In this document: positions 11,640 to 21,754 of the stretch, piece after piece
Numbering within the stretch: position 1 is the first letter of the stretch
How the letters are laid out: each line of letters begins with the position of its first letter
From: Dugong dugon
Lineage: Eukaryota > Chordata > Mammalia > Sirenia > Dugongidae
Reading direction: 5' to 3'
NCBI GenBank assembly: GCA_030035585.1
Contig: CM057472.1
Span: 92,315,601 to 92,379,600, forward strand
Length of the DNA: 64,000 bases
Notes under the pieces: model-generated
What the model saw: only the letters and a program-made list of their open reading frames with translations
Databases searched by the model: none
What the model was told of the DNA's origin: nothing
Made by a program: the position numbers and the translations under genes

Positions 11640-12164
11640 AAGTGATGCAAAAAATGTAAACAAGTTAAATTCTGAAAAAATAAACAAGGTAATTGTGAAC
11701 TGAAACAGGGATGGGGTAATGTGTTATCATCTGTCTTCCTAATTTTTGCCAAATAGATCATAAAAAGTGGTCATATAATGGTTTTTGTTGTATTCATTTG
11801 TTCACTGATACTATTAACAATTTAACATGTTTAGTATTTTTACTTTTGAAAATTGACTGTTTCTAGTCTGTGCTTTCTGTTAAGGTTTTCATTTTTACTG
11901 TTAATATAAATGGATATCTTAGAGAATAAGGAAGTGAGGCCTTTATCTAATATATTATAATTTATTCTAGTTGTCTACTTACCTTTTCATTTAGTTAATA
12001 GTGTTCCTAATATACAGGATTTTATATATTTAATGCGGTAGTCAAATGTATTATCTTTGCTAACGTATTTCGAAAATCCAATTTCCCATAAATCATGTAG
12101 CTATTTGTATATATTTTTCTTCTAGTTTCTTGATGATAGTCATTGAAAATATGTTCACTAATAT
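11640..12164. other. No recognised feature
   Basis: AT-rich sequence with nothing identifiable. Confidence 0.5.
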
Positions 12165-12542
12165 GTCTGATTCTCTGCCTTCAGGGCAAGTGGTGCGTTT
12201 GCACTCCTTGGTCCCCCTGGGGTTGGGTGAATCCGTGTGACTAGTTCTGACTAACAATCTGTGAGAGAATACAAAATGTATCACTTTCACGCTAGATCTA
12301 ATTAACCCCCGGTGTGAGGTCTTCCAGCACTTTCTTTCCCTCTGCTATAATGACTGACGAGATTTGAGAGAACAGCTTCCCCATCAGCCTAGGTTCCAGT
12401 AAGAGAAGACTTGGAACAGAACCCCTAGCTGATTCATTACAGACATGTTGTGTGAATGAGAGATAAGTTTTTGTTGTTGTTTTAAAACCATTTTTATGTT
12501 TGTTTAGCTCTATCAATAACTTAGCCTATACTGATTTATACA
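12165..12542 (+). mobile_element. MaLR (MLT1-like) LTR
   Basis: Landmarks in order: GTGTGACTAGTTCTGACTAA, AATGTATCACTTTCACGC, CTTCCCCATCAGCCTAGGTT, CATTACAGACATGTTGTGTG, and the end AACTTAGCCTATACTGATTT followed by ATACA. This agrees with an old MLT1-like LTR. Two antisense open frames of 65-72 codons inside are shadows. Confidence 0.62.
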
Positions 12543-12767
12543 ATTATTTTTTTATATGTGACACTGGAATTAGTCTTAAAACAATCTTGTAGTATAGCAA
12601 GAGAAAAGGGATCTTACTTTTTTGCTATAGCAATATGAATTTCCCAGATATGTTCTGGCAGTGCGGACATGTTTTTAGCGTTCTTAGTGTTAGGTGGGGA
12701 AAAAATTGCTAAATACTATGCTACCTGTTGAAAGCCCAGAGGTTTTGCTTCTTTCTTGTATTTCCTA

Positions 12768-12830
12768 TATATACAGCTGTTGCCCCCGGGGAAACAAAAT
12801 AGTCCCCCATGGGCAATAGCTGTAGTATAA
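12768..12830. other. Imperfect palindrome / hairpin
   Basis: TATACAGCTGTTGCCC pairs with GGGCAATAGCTGTAGTATA about 25 bases further on. Eleven consecutive pairs (one G-U) continue after a three-base bulge into five terminal pairs, and GGGG pairs with CCCC inside. Either strand would fold into a roughly 60-nt hairpin. It could be a tiny inverted-repeat transposon relic, a microRNA-like precursor or chance. No known family recognised. Confidence 0.5.
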
Positions 12831-13436
12831 ATACTTTCTACTGTGTGACTCATTGGTGTTTTGATGTTTTTCTAGTTTAATCATTAGAAACTCTGGCATA
12901 AACTGTCAAAAAGGCAGGATTTAAAATAAGAGTGCGTGGAGAGTTATAAATAAATCAAATAAAAAGTTACTGTAGCCCTCTCCGGTGATAAATCTACTAC
13001 TTTACTACTTTACATCATTTACATTGAAAATGAACTTTATCAAAGAAAATTTAAATAAAAAAATACAACTCTCGCTGTTAATAATGACAAAACAGTGTCT
13101 CTTGCTTTACAAAAAGTGAAAGTATCTTCTTTTAATATTTTCCCCAAATTCTGAATATTTATTGAGATAATAACAAAGATTGTTATGCAAGGTGAGACCT
13201 GTGGTTAATACCACTGTCGTGTTCACAGACATTGTGAGATGATTCTGTACACTATTGTTAACCAAAAGATTGACCTCTCTGATACTCTTAGTAATCCATT
13301 ACTGGATTTCTAACAGAAAGGTAAACAATTATAATGGTGTTTCCAAAACCTTATTTAAAATAACAAAAACTAATTATTTAAAGTGTTTTACGTTCATTAC
13401 AATTACTTGAATTTGATAGAATATTAAATATTACAG
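12831..13436. other. No recognised feature
   Basis: AT-rich sequence with nothing identifiable. Confidence 0.5.
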
Positions 13437-14075
13437 TTTTTTTATAGCTTTGTTGAAATATAATTCACATTTCATATACCATAAAATTCACCATTTAAAG
13501 TAAAATCAGTGGGTTTTAGTGAATTCCCAAGGTTGTGCAATCACCACCATCTATTTTAGAACATTTTCATCACTCCAAAAAGAAACTCCCATACATTTTA
13601 GCAGTCACTTCCTATTTATTCTTTCTCTCAGGTCTTGGCAACCTCTAAATTATTTGTCTCTATGACGTTCCTTATTCTGGATACTTCACATCAACGAAAT
13701 TATGGAGTATGTGGCATTTTATACCTTACTTCTTTCAGTTAGCATAATGTTTTCAAGTCCATCCATGCTATAGCATGAATCAGTATTTTATTCCTTTTTG
13801 TGGCTAAATGAAGGAGACCGGTGGCACAGTGACAGCTCAGCTGGTAACCAAGGTTTGACATTTTAAACCCACCAGCTGAATAACGTTTTATTATAGAGAT
13901 ATACTATGTTTTGTTTATCCACTCATTAGATGATGGACATCTGGTTTCATCATACTTTCTGAATAGGATGAATAATGCTGCTATGAACAGTCAGGTACGA
14001 GTATTTGTACAAACAGGTGTTTTCCATTATCTTGGAAATCTTTCTAGGGGTTAAAGTGTTGGGTCACTTTCTTGT
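13437..14075 (-). mobile_element. Ancient L1 (L1M-type) 3' end
   Basis: The reverse complement of the end of L1 ORF2 plus 3' UTR of an old mammalian L1. Landmarks: TTGAAATATAATTCACATTT, ACCATAAAATTCACCATTTA, TTGTGCAATCACCACCATCT, TTAGCATAATGTTTTCAAG, TTTGTTTATCCACTCATTAG and AATAATGCTGCTATGAACAG. It is interrupted at 13812-13874 by a partial SINE and is much more diverged than the L1 at 40 kb. Confidence 0.85.
13812..13874 (+). mobile_element. AfroSINE, head half only, inside old L1
   Basis: Contains AGGAGACCGGTGGCACAGTG, GCTCAGCTGGTAACCAAGG and TTTTAAACCCACCA, then the L1 resumes. GCTAAATGA (13803-13811) and GCTGAATAA (13875-13883) flank it and may be a decayed target duplication. The RTE-like 3' half is absent. 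Confidence 0.8.
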
Positions 14076-14411
14076 TAGCCCCAGCTGGTATCGCTGCTTC
14101 TGACCGCTGGGTGTTAAACCATTGCCACTGATTATTTTTGACAAATGCCCTTGGGATTAGGCTTTTCACTCAGGGTATGCTCTGAGTAAGCTCAAATACA
14201 GCAAGTCCTAACAATAGAGATTTTCAGGAAGCTTCCAGACAAGTCAAATAATGACTACCTCTGGGGATGGGGCTTTTGACTAACTGCAGACTCATTTTGC
14301 CCCCTGCAATGTACGCTAGACTGCTAGGCTGCTTGTTTTCACAATCACAATAGTTTCAAGCATCTTGGTTTTCAAGGGTAGCATAGATATGGAGACAGAG
14401 AATGGGAATCA
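14076..14411. other. No recognised feature
   Basis: Moderate GC. I see nothing I can name. Confidence 0.45.
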
Positions 14412-14617
14412 CCACCACCATGTCATCCTTGAGTTGATTCCGACTCATGGTGACCTCGTGTGTCAGAGTAGAACGTGCTCCATGGGGCTTTAAATGGCTG
14501 ATTTTATCAAAGTAGACTGTCAGGCCTTTCTCATGAAGTGCTTCTGGGTTGACTCAGATCTCCAGCCTTTAGGTTACCAGCCAAGTGTGTTAACAATTTG
14601 TACCGCCCAGGGACTCT
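14412..14617 (-). mobile_element. AfroSINE, long form
   Basis: From CCATGTCATCCTTGAGTTGA to TACCGCCCAGGGACTC. The segment GTCAGGCCTTTCTCATGAAG marks the AGGCCTG long form. It is followed 11 bases later by another SINE in the same orientation. Confidence 0.92.
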
Positions 14618-14628
14618 GAGATGGGTAT

Positions 14629-14762
14629 AAACCAAACCAAACCCATTGCTGACCCATGGCAACCCTATAGGAGAAAGTAGAACTGTCCCATAGGGTTTCC
14701 AGGCAGTGACTGGTAGATTCAAACTGCTGACCTTTTGGTTAGCAGCTGAGCTCTTAACCACA
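14629..14762 (-). mobile_element. AfroSINE, short form, head incomplete
   Basis: From ACCAAACCAAACCCATTGCT to GCAGCTGAGCTCTTAACCAC. The outermost head bases (the CACCAGGGCTCC complement) are missing. It is the second of a head-to-tail pair. Confidence 0.9.
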
Positions 14763-15026
14763 TGTTAAAATGTTACAAAACTAGCTATTCTTACTAAGAT
14801 TCAGTAATTTTCTTGAGCAAATACTTTTTGGATTATTACAAGTCTTTGGTTAATTTCAAGAATTCTGAAAAAGTTGATTTTTTTCTAAGAAAAAAAATTA
14901 AACCCTTTATTTACAGAAAAATATTCTCTGCAAATACATATTACTTCTGATATGAAGTTTTATAATATACTACCAAAACATTTCTCACTGTCCTTTTTTT
15001 CTTATTTATTCATTTCACTATATCTT

Positions 15027-15632
15027 TTATTATTATTATTATTGTACTTCTGATGAAGGTTTACAGAGTGAATTAGTTTCTCATGAAATGATTAATACAC
15101 ATATTATTTTGTGACATTCGTTGCCAACCCCCTGACATGTCAACACTCTCCTTTCTCTATCTTGGGTTCCCTGTTACCAGCTCTCTTGTCTCCTCTTGCC
15201 TTCTCGTCTTTGCCCCTGAGCTGATGTGCCCATTTATTCTCATTTTGTTTTATGGGCCTGTCTAATCTTTGGCTGAAGGGTGAACCTCAAGAGTGACTAT
15301 TACTGAGCCAAAAGGGTGTCCGGTGGCCATACTTTCGAGTTTCTCCAGTCTCTGTAAGTCCGGTAAGTCTGGTCTCTTTTCTGTGAGTTAGGATTTTGTT
15401 CATTATTTTTCTCCAGCTCTGTCCAGAGTCCTCTATTATCAGAGCAGTCAGTGGTGGTAGCCGGGCACCATCTAGTTGTGCTGAACACAGTCTGGTGGAG
15501 GCTGTGGTAGTTGTGGTCCATTAGTTGTTTGGACTAATCTTTCCCTTGTGTCTTCGGTTTTCTTCTTTCTCTGTTGCTCCAGTTGGGGTGGGATCAGTGG
15601 TATTTTAGATCACCGCTCGTAAGATTTTGAAA
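15027..15632 (-). mobile_element. L1 3' UTR fragment, simple (unduplicated) tail type
   Basis: Aligns segment by segment with the reverse complement of the 3' UTR of the L1 at 47640-48220: TTGTACTTCTGATGAAGG (tail), GTCAACACTCTC, GTGGCCATACTTTCGAG, AGTCAGTGGTGGTAGCCGGG, CACCATCTAGTTGTGCTGAA and TGGTCCATTAGTTGTTTGGA. Unlike the copies at 48 and 62 kb it has one copy of the terminal module and no internal A-tract. The open frame 15300-15521 is antisense noise. Confidence 0.88.
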
Positions 15633-15754
15633 GTTAATTTTGATAGTTTTTTCTTTTATAGAGGAACATCTCATCACATGACTCTTGTAATCTGACCTGT
15701 GTCTGTAATGTTTGAATGATATCTAAATCACTAGTTACCTCATTAAGTTTAACC

Positions 15755-15920
15755 CAAGACTTTGAACTGGTTCATTCTGGTTCGACCCCCTGCTGAGAAT
15801 TTGCATTGCCACTCCAGATATACTGAATCATAATCTACATTTTAACAAGATCCCCAGGTGATTCTTATATGTATCTAGGGATCTTCAACAATCACTGGAA
15901 TGAACCAGTTCAAAGCCCTG
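15755..15920. mobile_element. Short hAT-type DNA transposon with 8-bp target duplication
   Basis: A 166-bp non-autonomous element. Its ends are inverted repeats: CTTTGAACTGGTTCATTC at 15760-15777 and its exact complement at 15898-15915, with outer ends CAAGA and CCCTG giving a TIR of about 23 bp. It is flanked by perfect direct repeats GTTTAACC at 15747-15754 and 15921-15928, the 8-bp duplication typical of hAT transposases. The interior (AGAATTTGCATTGCCACT, ACAAGATCCCCAGGTGATTC) resembles the MER5-like Charlie group. The exact family name is uncertain. Confidence 0.9.
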
Positions 15921-15984
15921 GTTTAACCATCTCTTTAAAAATCTGAACTTGTTTTGGAAATAGCTGTGGTAGATTATTTTAATC

Positions 15985-16215
15985 TTCATCACATTTTGTT
16001 TTCCTTCCGTGCAGGTTGAATCAACACAACTGTTGAACGCAGGCATGGTCATGTGACTTGTAAGATTAAAGAGATGCGAGCATAAGACAATTATTACTTC
16101 CAGGAAGAAATTTTAAGGTTAAGTGAATATTTTGCCATAATCTATTTTTTCTCCACTGAGCTTAAATAAATATAGTCTAGTAGAAGCTACACCAACATCT
16201 TGGGTCCCTGAGTAA
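15985..16215 (+). mobile_element. Probable MaLR (MLT1-like) LTR fragment
   Basis: GGTCATGTGACTTGTAAGAT, ATTACTTCCAGGAAGAAATT and CATCTTGGGTCCCTGAGTAA follow the internal order of MLT1-like LTRs. Both ends are missing. Confidence 0.45.
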
Positions 16216-16221
16216 ATAAGT

Positions 16222-16256
16222 TGGGGATGGCAATGGGTTTGATTTGTTTTGGTTTA
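16222..16256 (+). mobile_element. Possible AfroSINE 3' end remnant
   Basis: GATGGCAATGGGTTTGATTT followed by GTTTTGGTTT matches the terminal bases of an AfroSINE. Nothing upstream supports the rest. Too short to be sure. Confidence 0.4.
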
Positions 16257-16629
16257 AGCCCTCTTCGTGATTTGTCAATTTTGAACAAAACAGTATCACT
16301 TCACTGTAGAGTCATTGAGCTGCAACCGATAGTTTATCCAACATATAAAAATGTCCATTACATTTCCAGGAAATGATGAATATGTGTTCTAGAGACTATT
16401 GGTATTTAATTCTAAGGACAATGAGGCACTGCTTAAATATTTTAAACAGTGTGGGAGAAAAGCCAGAATGTACACATCACTTGAAGGGAGATTGAAAAGT
16501 CTTAACTCTGAGCTGCTTCAGTGTCTCCATTTAAAAAAATAAAAACAAAAACGAATGCCTCTATTATATTCCGTAAGAGTCATAATAAGAAAATGTACCT
16601 ACAAACAATTTGTAAAAAAAAAACTTCCA
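16257..16629. other. No recognised feature
   Basis: AT-rich sequence with several A-runs. I see nothing else. Confidence 0.45.
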
Positions 16630-16795
16630 AAAAACCAAACTAAACAGACTGCTGTCGAGTCAATTCTAACTCACAGCAACCCTATAGGACAGAGTAGGAC
16701 TGCTCCATAGGGCTTCCAAGAAGTGACTAGTGGATTTGAACTGCCAACCTTTTAGTTAGCAGCTGAGATTTTAACCATTGCACCAGCTTAGCTCT
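16630..16795 (-). mobile_element. AfroSINE, short form
   Basis: From AAAAACCAAACTAAACAGAC to TTAACCATTGCACCAGCTTA. The body complement ACCCTATAGGACAGAGTAGG is well conserved. Confidence 0.92.
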
Positions 16796-16944
16796 ATGTA
16801 AATTTAAAGCAATTATGTCAGAAATCACATTTCTATAAAGCTTCAAACGCTTAGCTTCATATACCCACCCTCTTCTCATTTGACACTTTTAGGTTAGGCT
16901 TGATCACAGAATAACAAGATATCCTATTAGGACCAGTGTAAGGG

Positions 16945-17090
16945 CTTATCTTGTCCAGTCCTGTGTTATACAGAAAAAGGGGCTGAGGTTCAGAAAAGGT
17001 AAGTAATTTTTTCAAGGCAACACAACCAGCAAACCACTTATCCAGGTTGAAACCAAGTCTTTATCCACATAATTTTCTAGCTCTGAGTCA
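16945..17090 (-). mobile_element. MIR fragment
   Basis: The antisense MIR core is visible: GGGGCTGAGGTTCAGAAAAG, GTAAGTAATTTTTTCAAGGC and CACAACCAGCAAACCACTTA. Confidence 0.6.
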
Positions 17091-18112
17091 ACATTTAAGA
17101 AAACATTGATAACATATTTACTGAAATCTTAGCATTGAGAATCATTTCCTAAAGAAGTATTTTTTTTTAAACTTCCTTTAATACTCATGTTATTACAATT
17201 TCAGATAGCAAGAATCTATTCTCTTAAGAATTACAGCAATTCTGAAACGGAAATGCTTGAGCATACATTAACTTCCATATAAATTCACATTTGTAATCTA
17301 AGGGGGACTCTAAATAAACATCTCCATTTCAACTGGGCCCAAAGAAATTGTACAGAGATGGGGTGGAGAGTCCACTGTCAGACAATGGTAGGATAAGCAT
17401 GGAAGAAAGACCAAAATGAGTCTCAGGCCACAGAGCCCGTCCACAGAATGAGGGGATTTGGCTCTTCAAAATGAGTCATAGTGGTAAAACAGAGTTTTGA
17501 TTTTGTATGAGAGTCCATGTTTAAATGTTGTTTCCAAGTTGGCATGTTTTTCTTTAAGTTTATGAAAAAACAGACTATTTTTCCTCATGTGATCTTTTCT
17601 CCCACAGTAGATTTAACAACTGCTTATTAAAGGTGAGAATGTATGTGTCACTGTTGTTAGTTAAAGGTAACTTAATTTTATTTTATTTAATTAAAAGTGT
17701 AAGTAAATAATGCCTTGCAGTTAAAATAAGCGTTCCTCCATATGCTTATTTCTATGAGTATTAGGTAATTTATATTCAAGGCCAATCTGCAGGATCAGCC
17801 AACGCAGTTATTTCTTTGGACAGGGCACCTTGAATTTACCTAGTCACTTTAGATCCCAAAGTCAGTCTGGTTACCTGAGTGTTTGAGGGGGCTCCCTGTC
17901 ACATAGACAAATAATCTGCATGATGATTTGGGGGGAGGGACATACCTGAAGATTGCAGACTCATCATCAGTCCACAGGGTATCACACACACCTTAATCTC
18001 TAATTGTCCATCATAACTAAAACAAAGCAAATGCATCTGTTCTGCCTGTTTGAAACATGCTCTGGGAGTCAGACAAGTTTGTTGCTTTTTTTCTTACTTA
18101 ATATTGTTTTTA
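17091..18112. other. No recognised feature
   Basis: A stretch of 1 kb, slightly less AT-rich near 17330-17480. No element or plausible exon recognised. Confidence 0.45.
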
Positions 18113-18327
18113 TAGTTTCTGGGTGACACGAATTGTTAAGCTCTCAGATACTAACCTCAGGGCTGGTGATTCAAATCCATCCAGAGGCTTCTAGGAAGAA
18201 AATCCTGGTGATCTACTTCCGAAAGCTCACAGCCATTGAAAACTGTATGAAGTGCAGTTCTACTCTGAAACACATGGGGGTGCCATGGGTCAAAATCAAC
18301 TCTATGGCAATTGGTTGGTTTGTTTTA
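18113..18327 (+). mobile_element. AfroSINE, long form (first of a tandem pair)
   Basis: Diverged head (TTTCTGGGTGACACGAATTG). AAAATCCTGGTGATCTACTT marks the AGGCCTGG long form. Ends ACTCTATGGCAATTGGTTGG. Another copy of the same form starts 11 bases downstream. Confidence 0.9.
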
Positions 18328-18337
18328 GTATAGTTTT

Positions 18338-18540
18338 GGAGTCCTTGGGTGGTACAATGGTTTATGCAATCAGGTGCTAACAGAAAGGCTGGAAGTTCGA
18401 GTCCAGCCAGAGACATTTTAGAAGAAAGGCCTGGTGATCTACTTTTGAAAAATCAGCCATTGAAAATCCTGTAGAGATTAGTTCTACTCTGACACACCTG
18501 GGGTCTCCATGAGTTGGAATTGACTCAAAGGCAACTGGTA
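18338..18540 (+). mobile_element. AfroSINE, long form (second of a tandem pair)
   Basis: From GGAGTCCTTGGGTGGTACAA through GAAAGGCCTGGTGATCTACT to GACTCAAAGGCAACTGGTAA. Better conserved than its upstream neighbour. The overlapping antisense frames (18213-18416, 18377-18658) are shadows. Confidence 0.93.
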
Positions 18541-19638
18541 AAACATTGTTCTCCCTTAGTATCTTCTGGAAGAAAATGCTAGTGTTTTTTGAGAAGGGAA
18601 GGCCTTTGTGAATATTTGCTTCTGGCTCTGCTATCCTCAGGCAATACCCTGAGGCCAAGAACTCCGGGGGAGTTTTAAGATGCAGGCTCTGCTCACAAAG
18701 CAGTCATTGTGCCTGGGAGAATAGTGAAGAGGCCAGACACTCACCAAAGCGAAAACCTTGGGGATTCTGGTTGTCTCGGTTTTAAGCACATAACCAGTGC
18801 ATCCAAGAGGCCTTTGAAACAACAAATGTGGATTTTACTTCTCTGGTTTTGTCCCTGTTTCACCAGAACATTAGGTTGAAATCTGCCTTTGACGTTTCCT
18901 GGGGTTGCATCTGAGCTGCTGACAGATTCTTTGATTCCTTCTGCAGCATCCTTTGGAGGGCTCGTAAAACTAGATCAGAAATACCCATGTGGTGACACAT
19001 TTAGGCCACCTTATTAGAGACAAATTTGCAGGCAACTTTTGCCACAGTTTGTTGCGGAAGCTTGAACAAGAAACCTGTTTGCACACACAGTGTGCTACAA
19101 AGACCAACGTGATCCTTGCAAACTCGAAATGCTGCATCATAAAGTCTCAAAATACATGAGTCTGCCTGGAGAACTTCAACCATGACCTACTGTGAATTTC
19201 TAGTTGAAACCTGAAGTATAAATTTGTAAATTTGTTGGCTGTCAACATTTATGAATGCGTTAAAGTTTTATAAGCAGGCACTGCATTTTACCTTTACTAG
19301 CATGGTTCTCTCTTCTGCAGTGAAGGTTATGTAAATAGCTTTTCTGGTGAACTCTTATAAGCAAGTTGCTTCTGTTTCAGTCGTAGGAATTTATTTGTTT
19401 GTTTATAATTGCTATTGCATATGATGCACTACATCCTGTAAAGATAGATGCCATGAGTATTTTTAAGATCTTCTTAAATAAATTATGTTGCTTAACTAAA
19501 TAGACCTTTTTTAAAATGCAAAGTGTTGCTTCAAAGAGAAAGCAATAGGTGCACTGGTAATTGAATGGTAAGTGGTATTCTGTAATTCCATTCATATTGC
19601 ATGCAGTTATGGTATTAAAAATGTGGTAACCTGCTTTT
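18541..19638. other. No recognised feature
   Basis: Contains a somewhat GC-richer, repeat-free stretch at about 18840-19190. Antisense frames of 60-62 codons there (18637-18825, 19001-19183) show no motif. It could be unique conserved non-coding sequence, but the window alone cannot show that. Confidence 0.45.
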
Positions 19639-19820
19639 GGAGCCCTGGTGGTGCAGTGGTTAAGAGCTTGGCTGCTAACCAGAAGATGGGCAGTTCAAAT
19701 CCACCAACCCTTCCTTGGAAATCCTATGGGGCAGTTCTACTCTGTCCTATAGTGTCATTGAGTCACAATCGACTCAACAGCAATGAGTTTGGAGGTTTTT
19801 TGTTTTTGTTCTTTGGTTTT
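19639..19820 (+). mobile_element. AfroSINE, short form, well preserved
   Basis: A near-consensus head, GGAGCCCTGGTGGTGCAGTG. Then GCAGTTCAAATCCACCAACC, GGGGCAGTTCTACTCTGTCC and CGACTCAACAGCAATGAGTT, ending in a T/G-rich tail. ACCTGCTTTT just upstream and ACCTTCTTTT just downstream suggest a duplication with one mismatch. Confidence 0.94.
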
Positions 19821-19961
19821 ACCTTCTTTTGGCAATGACATTATAAGGTGTTTGAAGAGTTTATTCTTCAATGTTTCTAGTTAAAGTAATGCTTTGATTT
19901 GTAAATGAGTAGGTAAATACCCAGAAATTAACAGCTATTCCTATTGCTTCTTATAAAACAG

Positions 19962-20072
19962 GAATCAGAGACTTGTGGAATGGTGGAGTACTTATGCAAG
20001 GAATGCAGACCTTAAGTTTTGAGAAGTTTTCCATGTTTCGCCAAAAAAACAAACAAGAAGTAGACACTTCAG
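19962..20072 (+). other. Exon-like segment, weak candidate
   Basis: Bounded by TTCTTATAAAACAG on the left and CAG/GTAATG on the right, so it fits an internal exon of 111 bases. Only one frame is open through it (36 complete codons, including a GVLMQGMQTLSFEKF stretch), but that frame also stays open on both sides, so openness is weak evidence. Its splice phase does not join in frame to the candidate at 21992. I cannot assign a gene. Chance is a realistic alternative. Confidence 0.2.
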
Positions 20073-20154
20073 GTAATGTAATGAGCATTGAAAGACCAAG
20101 TGTTTAATAACTTTTTTATTATTATTACCTAACAGAGCATTCTATTAATTTTTC

Positions 20155-20300
20155 CTAGTTCTTGATTCAACATTCAGTTAAGTGACATCTGTTGAGTTCC
20201 TTTATATTCTAGACACTACGGCAGACACTTGGGCTCTATCAGTGGAAAAAACAAACAAATACTCTTATAACTATGGAACTTAAGTTTTAGTTGATAAGGA
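20155..20300 (+). mobile_element. Ancient interspersed repeat, family uncertain
   Basis: TCTGTTGAGTTCCTTTATAT, AGACACTACGGCAGACACTT and CTATGGAACTTAAGTTTTAG follow a common mammalian repeat (the 'size of catch' order GAGCACCTACTATGTGCCAG then GGAGCTTACATTCTAG). I cannot decide between the old LINE and SINE families that carry it. Confidence 0.45.
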
Positions 20301-20360
20301 TAATAAACAAGAAGTATAATAAAAAAGTAAATTTCATAGTGCAGAAATATAGTGCTTACA

Positions 20361-20548
20361 CTACCAGTTGCTGTTGAGTGGATTCTGACTCGTGGTGACC
20401 CCATGTGTTGCAAAGTAGAACTGTGCTCCATGAGGTTTACATGGCTGTCACCTTTAGGAAGCAGATCACCAGCCTTTTCTTCTGAGGTACTTCTAGGTGG
20501 TCTGGAACTGCCATCCTTTCAGTTAGTGCTTACCTGTTTGTGCCACTT
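20361..20548 (-). mobile_element. AfroSINE, long form
   Basis: From ACCAGTTGCTGTTGAGTGGA to CCTGTTTGTGCCACTT, with AGAT-CACCAGCC marking the AGGCCTGG long form. First of three adjacent antisense elements (SINE, SINE, RTE). Confidence 0.9.
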
Positions 20549-20755
20549 AAAACCAAAAACAAAACAGGTGTCTTCGAGTTAATTCCAGCTCATGGATCCC
20601 TGTGTGTCAGAATAGACCTGTACTCTGTAGGGTTTTCAATGACTGATTTTTCAGAAATAGACCTCTAGGTCTTTTTTCTGAGACACCTCCAGGTAGACTT
20701 GAATCTCCAACTTTTCAGTTAGCAGCCAAGCACATTTACCATTTGCACCACCCAG
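20549..20755 (-). mobile_element. AfroSINE, long form
   Basis: From AAAACCAAAAACAAAACAGG to CCATTTGCACCACCCAG. Contains GACCTCTAGGTCTTTTTTCT where the long-form block lies. It abuts an RTE fragment directly. Confidence 0.9.
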
Positions 20756-20756
20756 G

Positions 20757-21432
20757 TGTTGTTGTTCCCTGCATTGAATCAATTCCGACTCATCGCAATC
20801 CTGTATACAACAGAAAGAATACTGCCTGGTCCTGCGCCATCCTCACAATCATTTTTATGCTTGAGCCCATTGTTGCAGCCACTCTGTCAATCCATTTTGT
20901 TAAGGGTCTTCCTCTTTTTCCATGACCCTCTACTTTACCGAGCATGATGTCCTTCTCCAGGGACTGGTCCCTCCTGATAACAAGTCCAAAGTATGTGAGA
21001 AGAAATCTCACCATCCTTGCTTCTAAGGATCATTCTGGCTGTACTTCTTCCGGGACAGATTTGTTCACTCTTTTGTCAGTCCATGGTACTTTCAATATTC
21101 TTCACAAACACCATAATTTAAAAGTGTCAGTTCTTCTTCAGTCTTCCTTATTCATTGTCCAGCTTTCGCATTCATATGAAGTAATTGACAACATCATGGC
21201 TTGGGTCAGGCACACCTTAGTCTTCAAGGTGACCTCTTTGCTTTTCGACACTTTAAACAGGTCTTTGGCAGTAGATTTGCCCAATGCAATGCATCGTTTG
21301 ATTTCTTGACTGCTGCTTCCATGGGTGTTGATTGTGGATCCCAGTAAAATGAAATGCTTGACAACTTTGATCTTTTCTCCATTCATCATGATGTTGCTTA
21401 CTGGTCTATTTGTGAGGATTTTTGCTACTGCT
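20757..21432 (-). mobile_element. RTE (BovB-type) LINE, 3' portion of ORF2
   Basis: A 5'-truncated RTE in reverse orientation, starting with its tail (TGTTGTTGTTCCCTGCATTG). Minus-strand translation gives the post-RT part of RTE ORF2. The segment 21138-21432 contains MMNGEKIKVVKHFILLGSTI, then a G.SSQEI.R.IALGKS-like stretch. The segment 20790-21014 has YFGLVIRRDQSLEKDIMLGK, a GKRGRP motif, WIDRVAATMGSS and the C-terminal end. The two open parts are in different frames, so at least one frameshift separates them. Reverse transcriptase and endonuclease are absent. Confidence 0.93.
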
Positions 21433-21561
21433 ATTAAAATACTGTACATATTGAAGTGCAATGATTTTTTAATGTTTACATAGAAATATAGTAAGGTTTA
21501 ATACTTGAATAATACAAGATACCTGTTTTAACAAAAAAGCAGAATTTTACATATATTATAG

Positions 21562-21572
21562 CTCTCTCTCTC

Positions 21573-21619
<47 letters not shown>

Positions 21620-21620
21620 T
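21562..21620. repeat. (CT)n/(TA)n microsatellite
   Basis: CTCTCTCTCTCTGTC followed by about 19 uninterrupted TA units and then ACACAC. Likely length-polymorphic. Confidence 0.96.
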
Positions 21621-21754
21621 TACAGATAGTAAGACCTGGTCTAGTGTCTTATATTTCTATATATTTACATCATAAGTTATTTGTTTTGTGTTTGAAGTAA
21701 GGTTACTTGCTTCTGAGCTGGAAATAGGAGAAAACAGCGAATTATTTCTTCTGT

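Noticed and set aside
15300..15521. 73-codon minus-strand frame with a plausible-looking protein
   Set aside because: It is the sense direction of an L1 3' UTR fragment, non-coding in all related copies here.
20743..21461. Plus-strand frames of 60-121 codons
   Set aside because: Antisense to RTE ORF2. The minus-strand translation carries the recognisable motifs.
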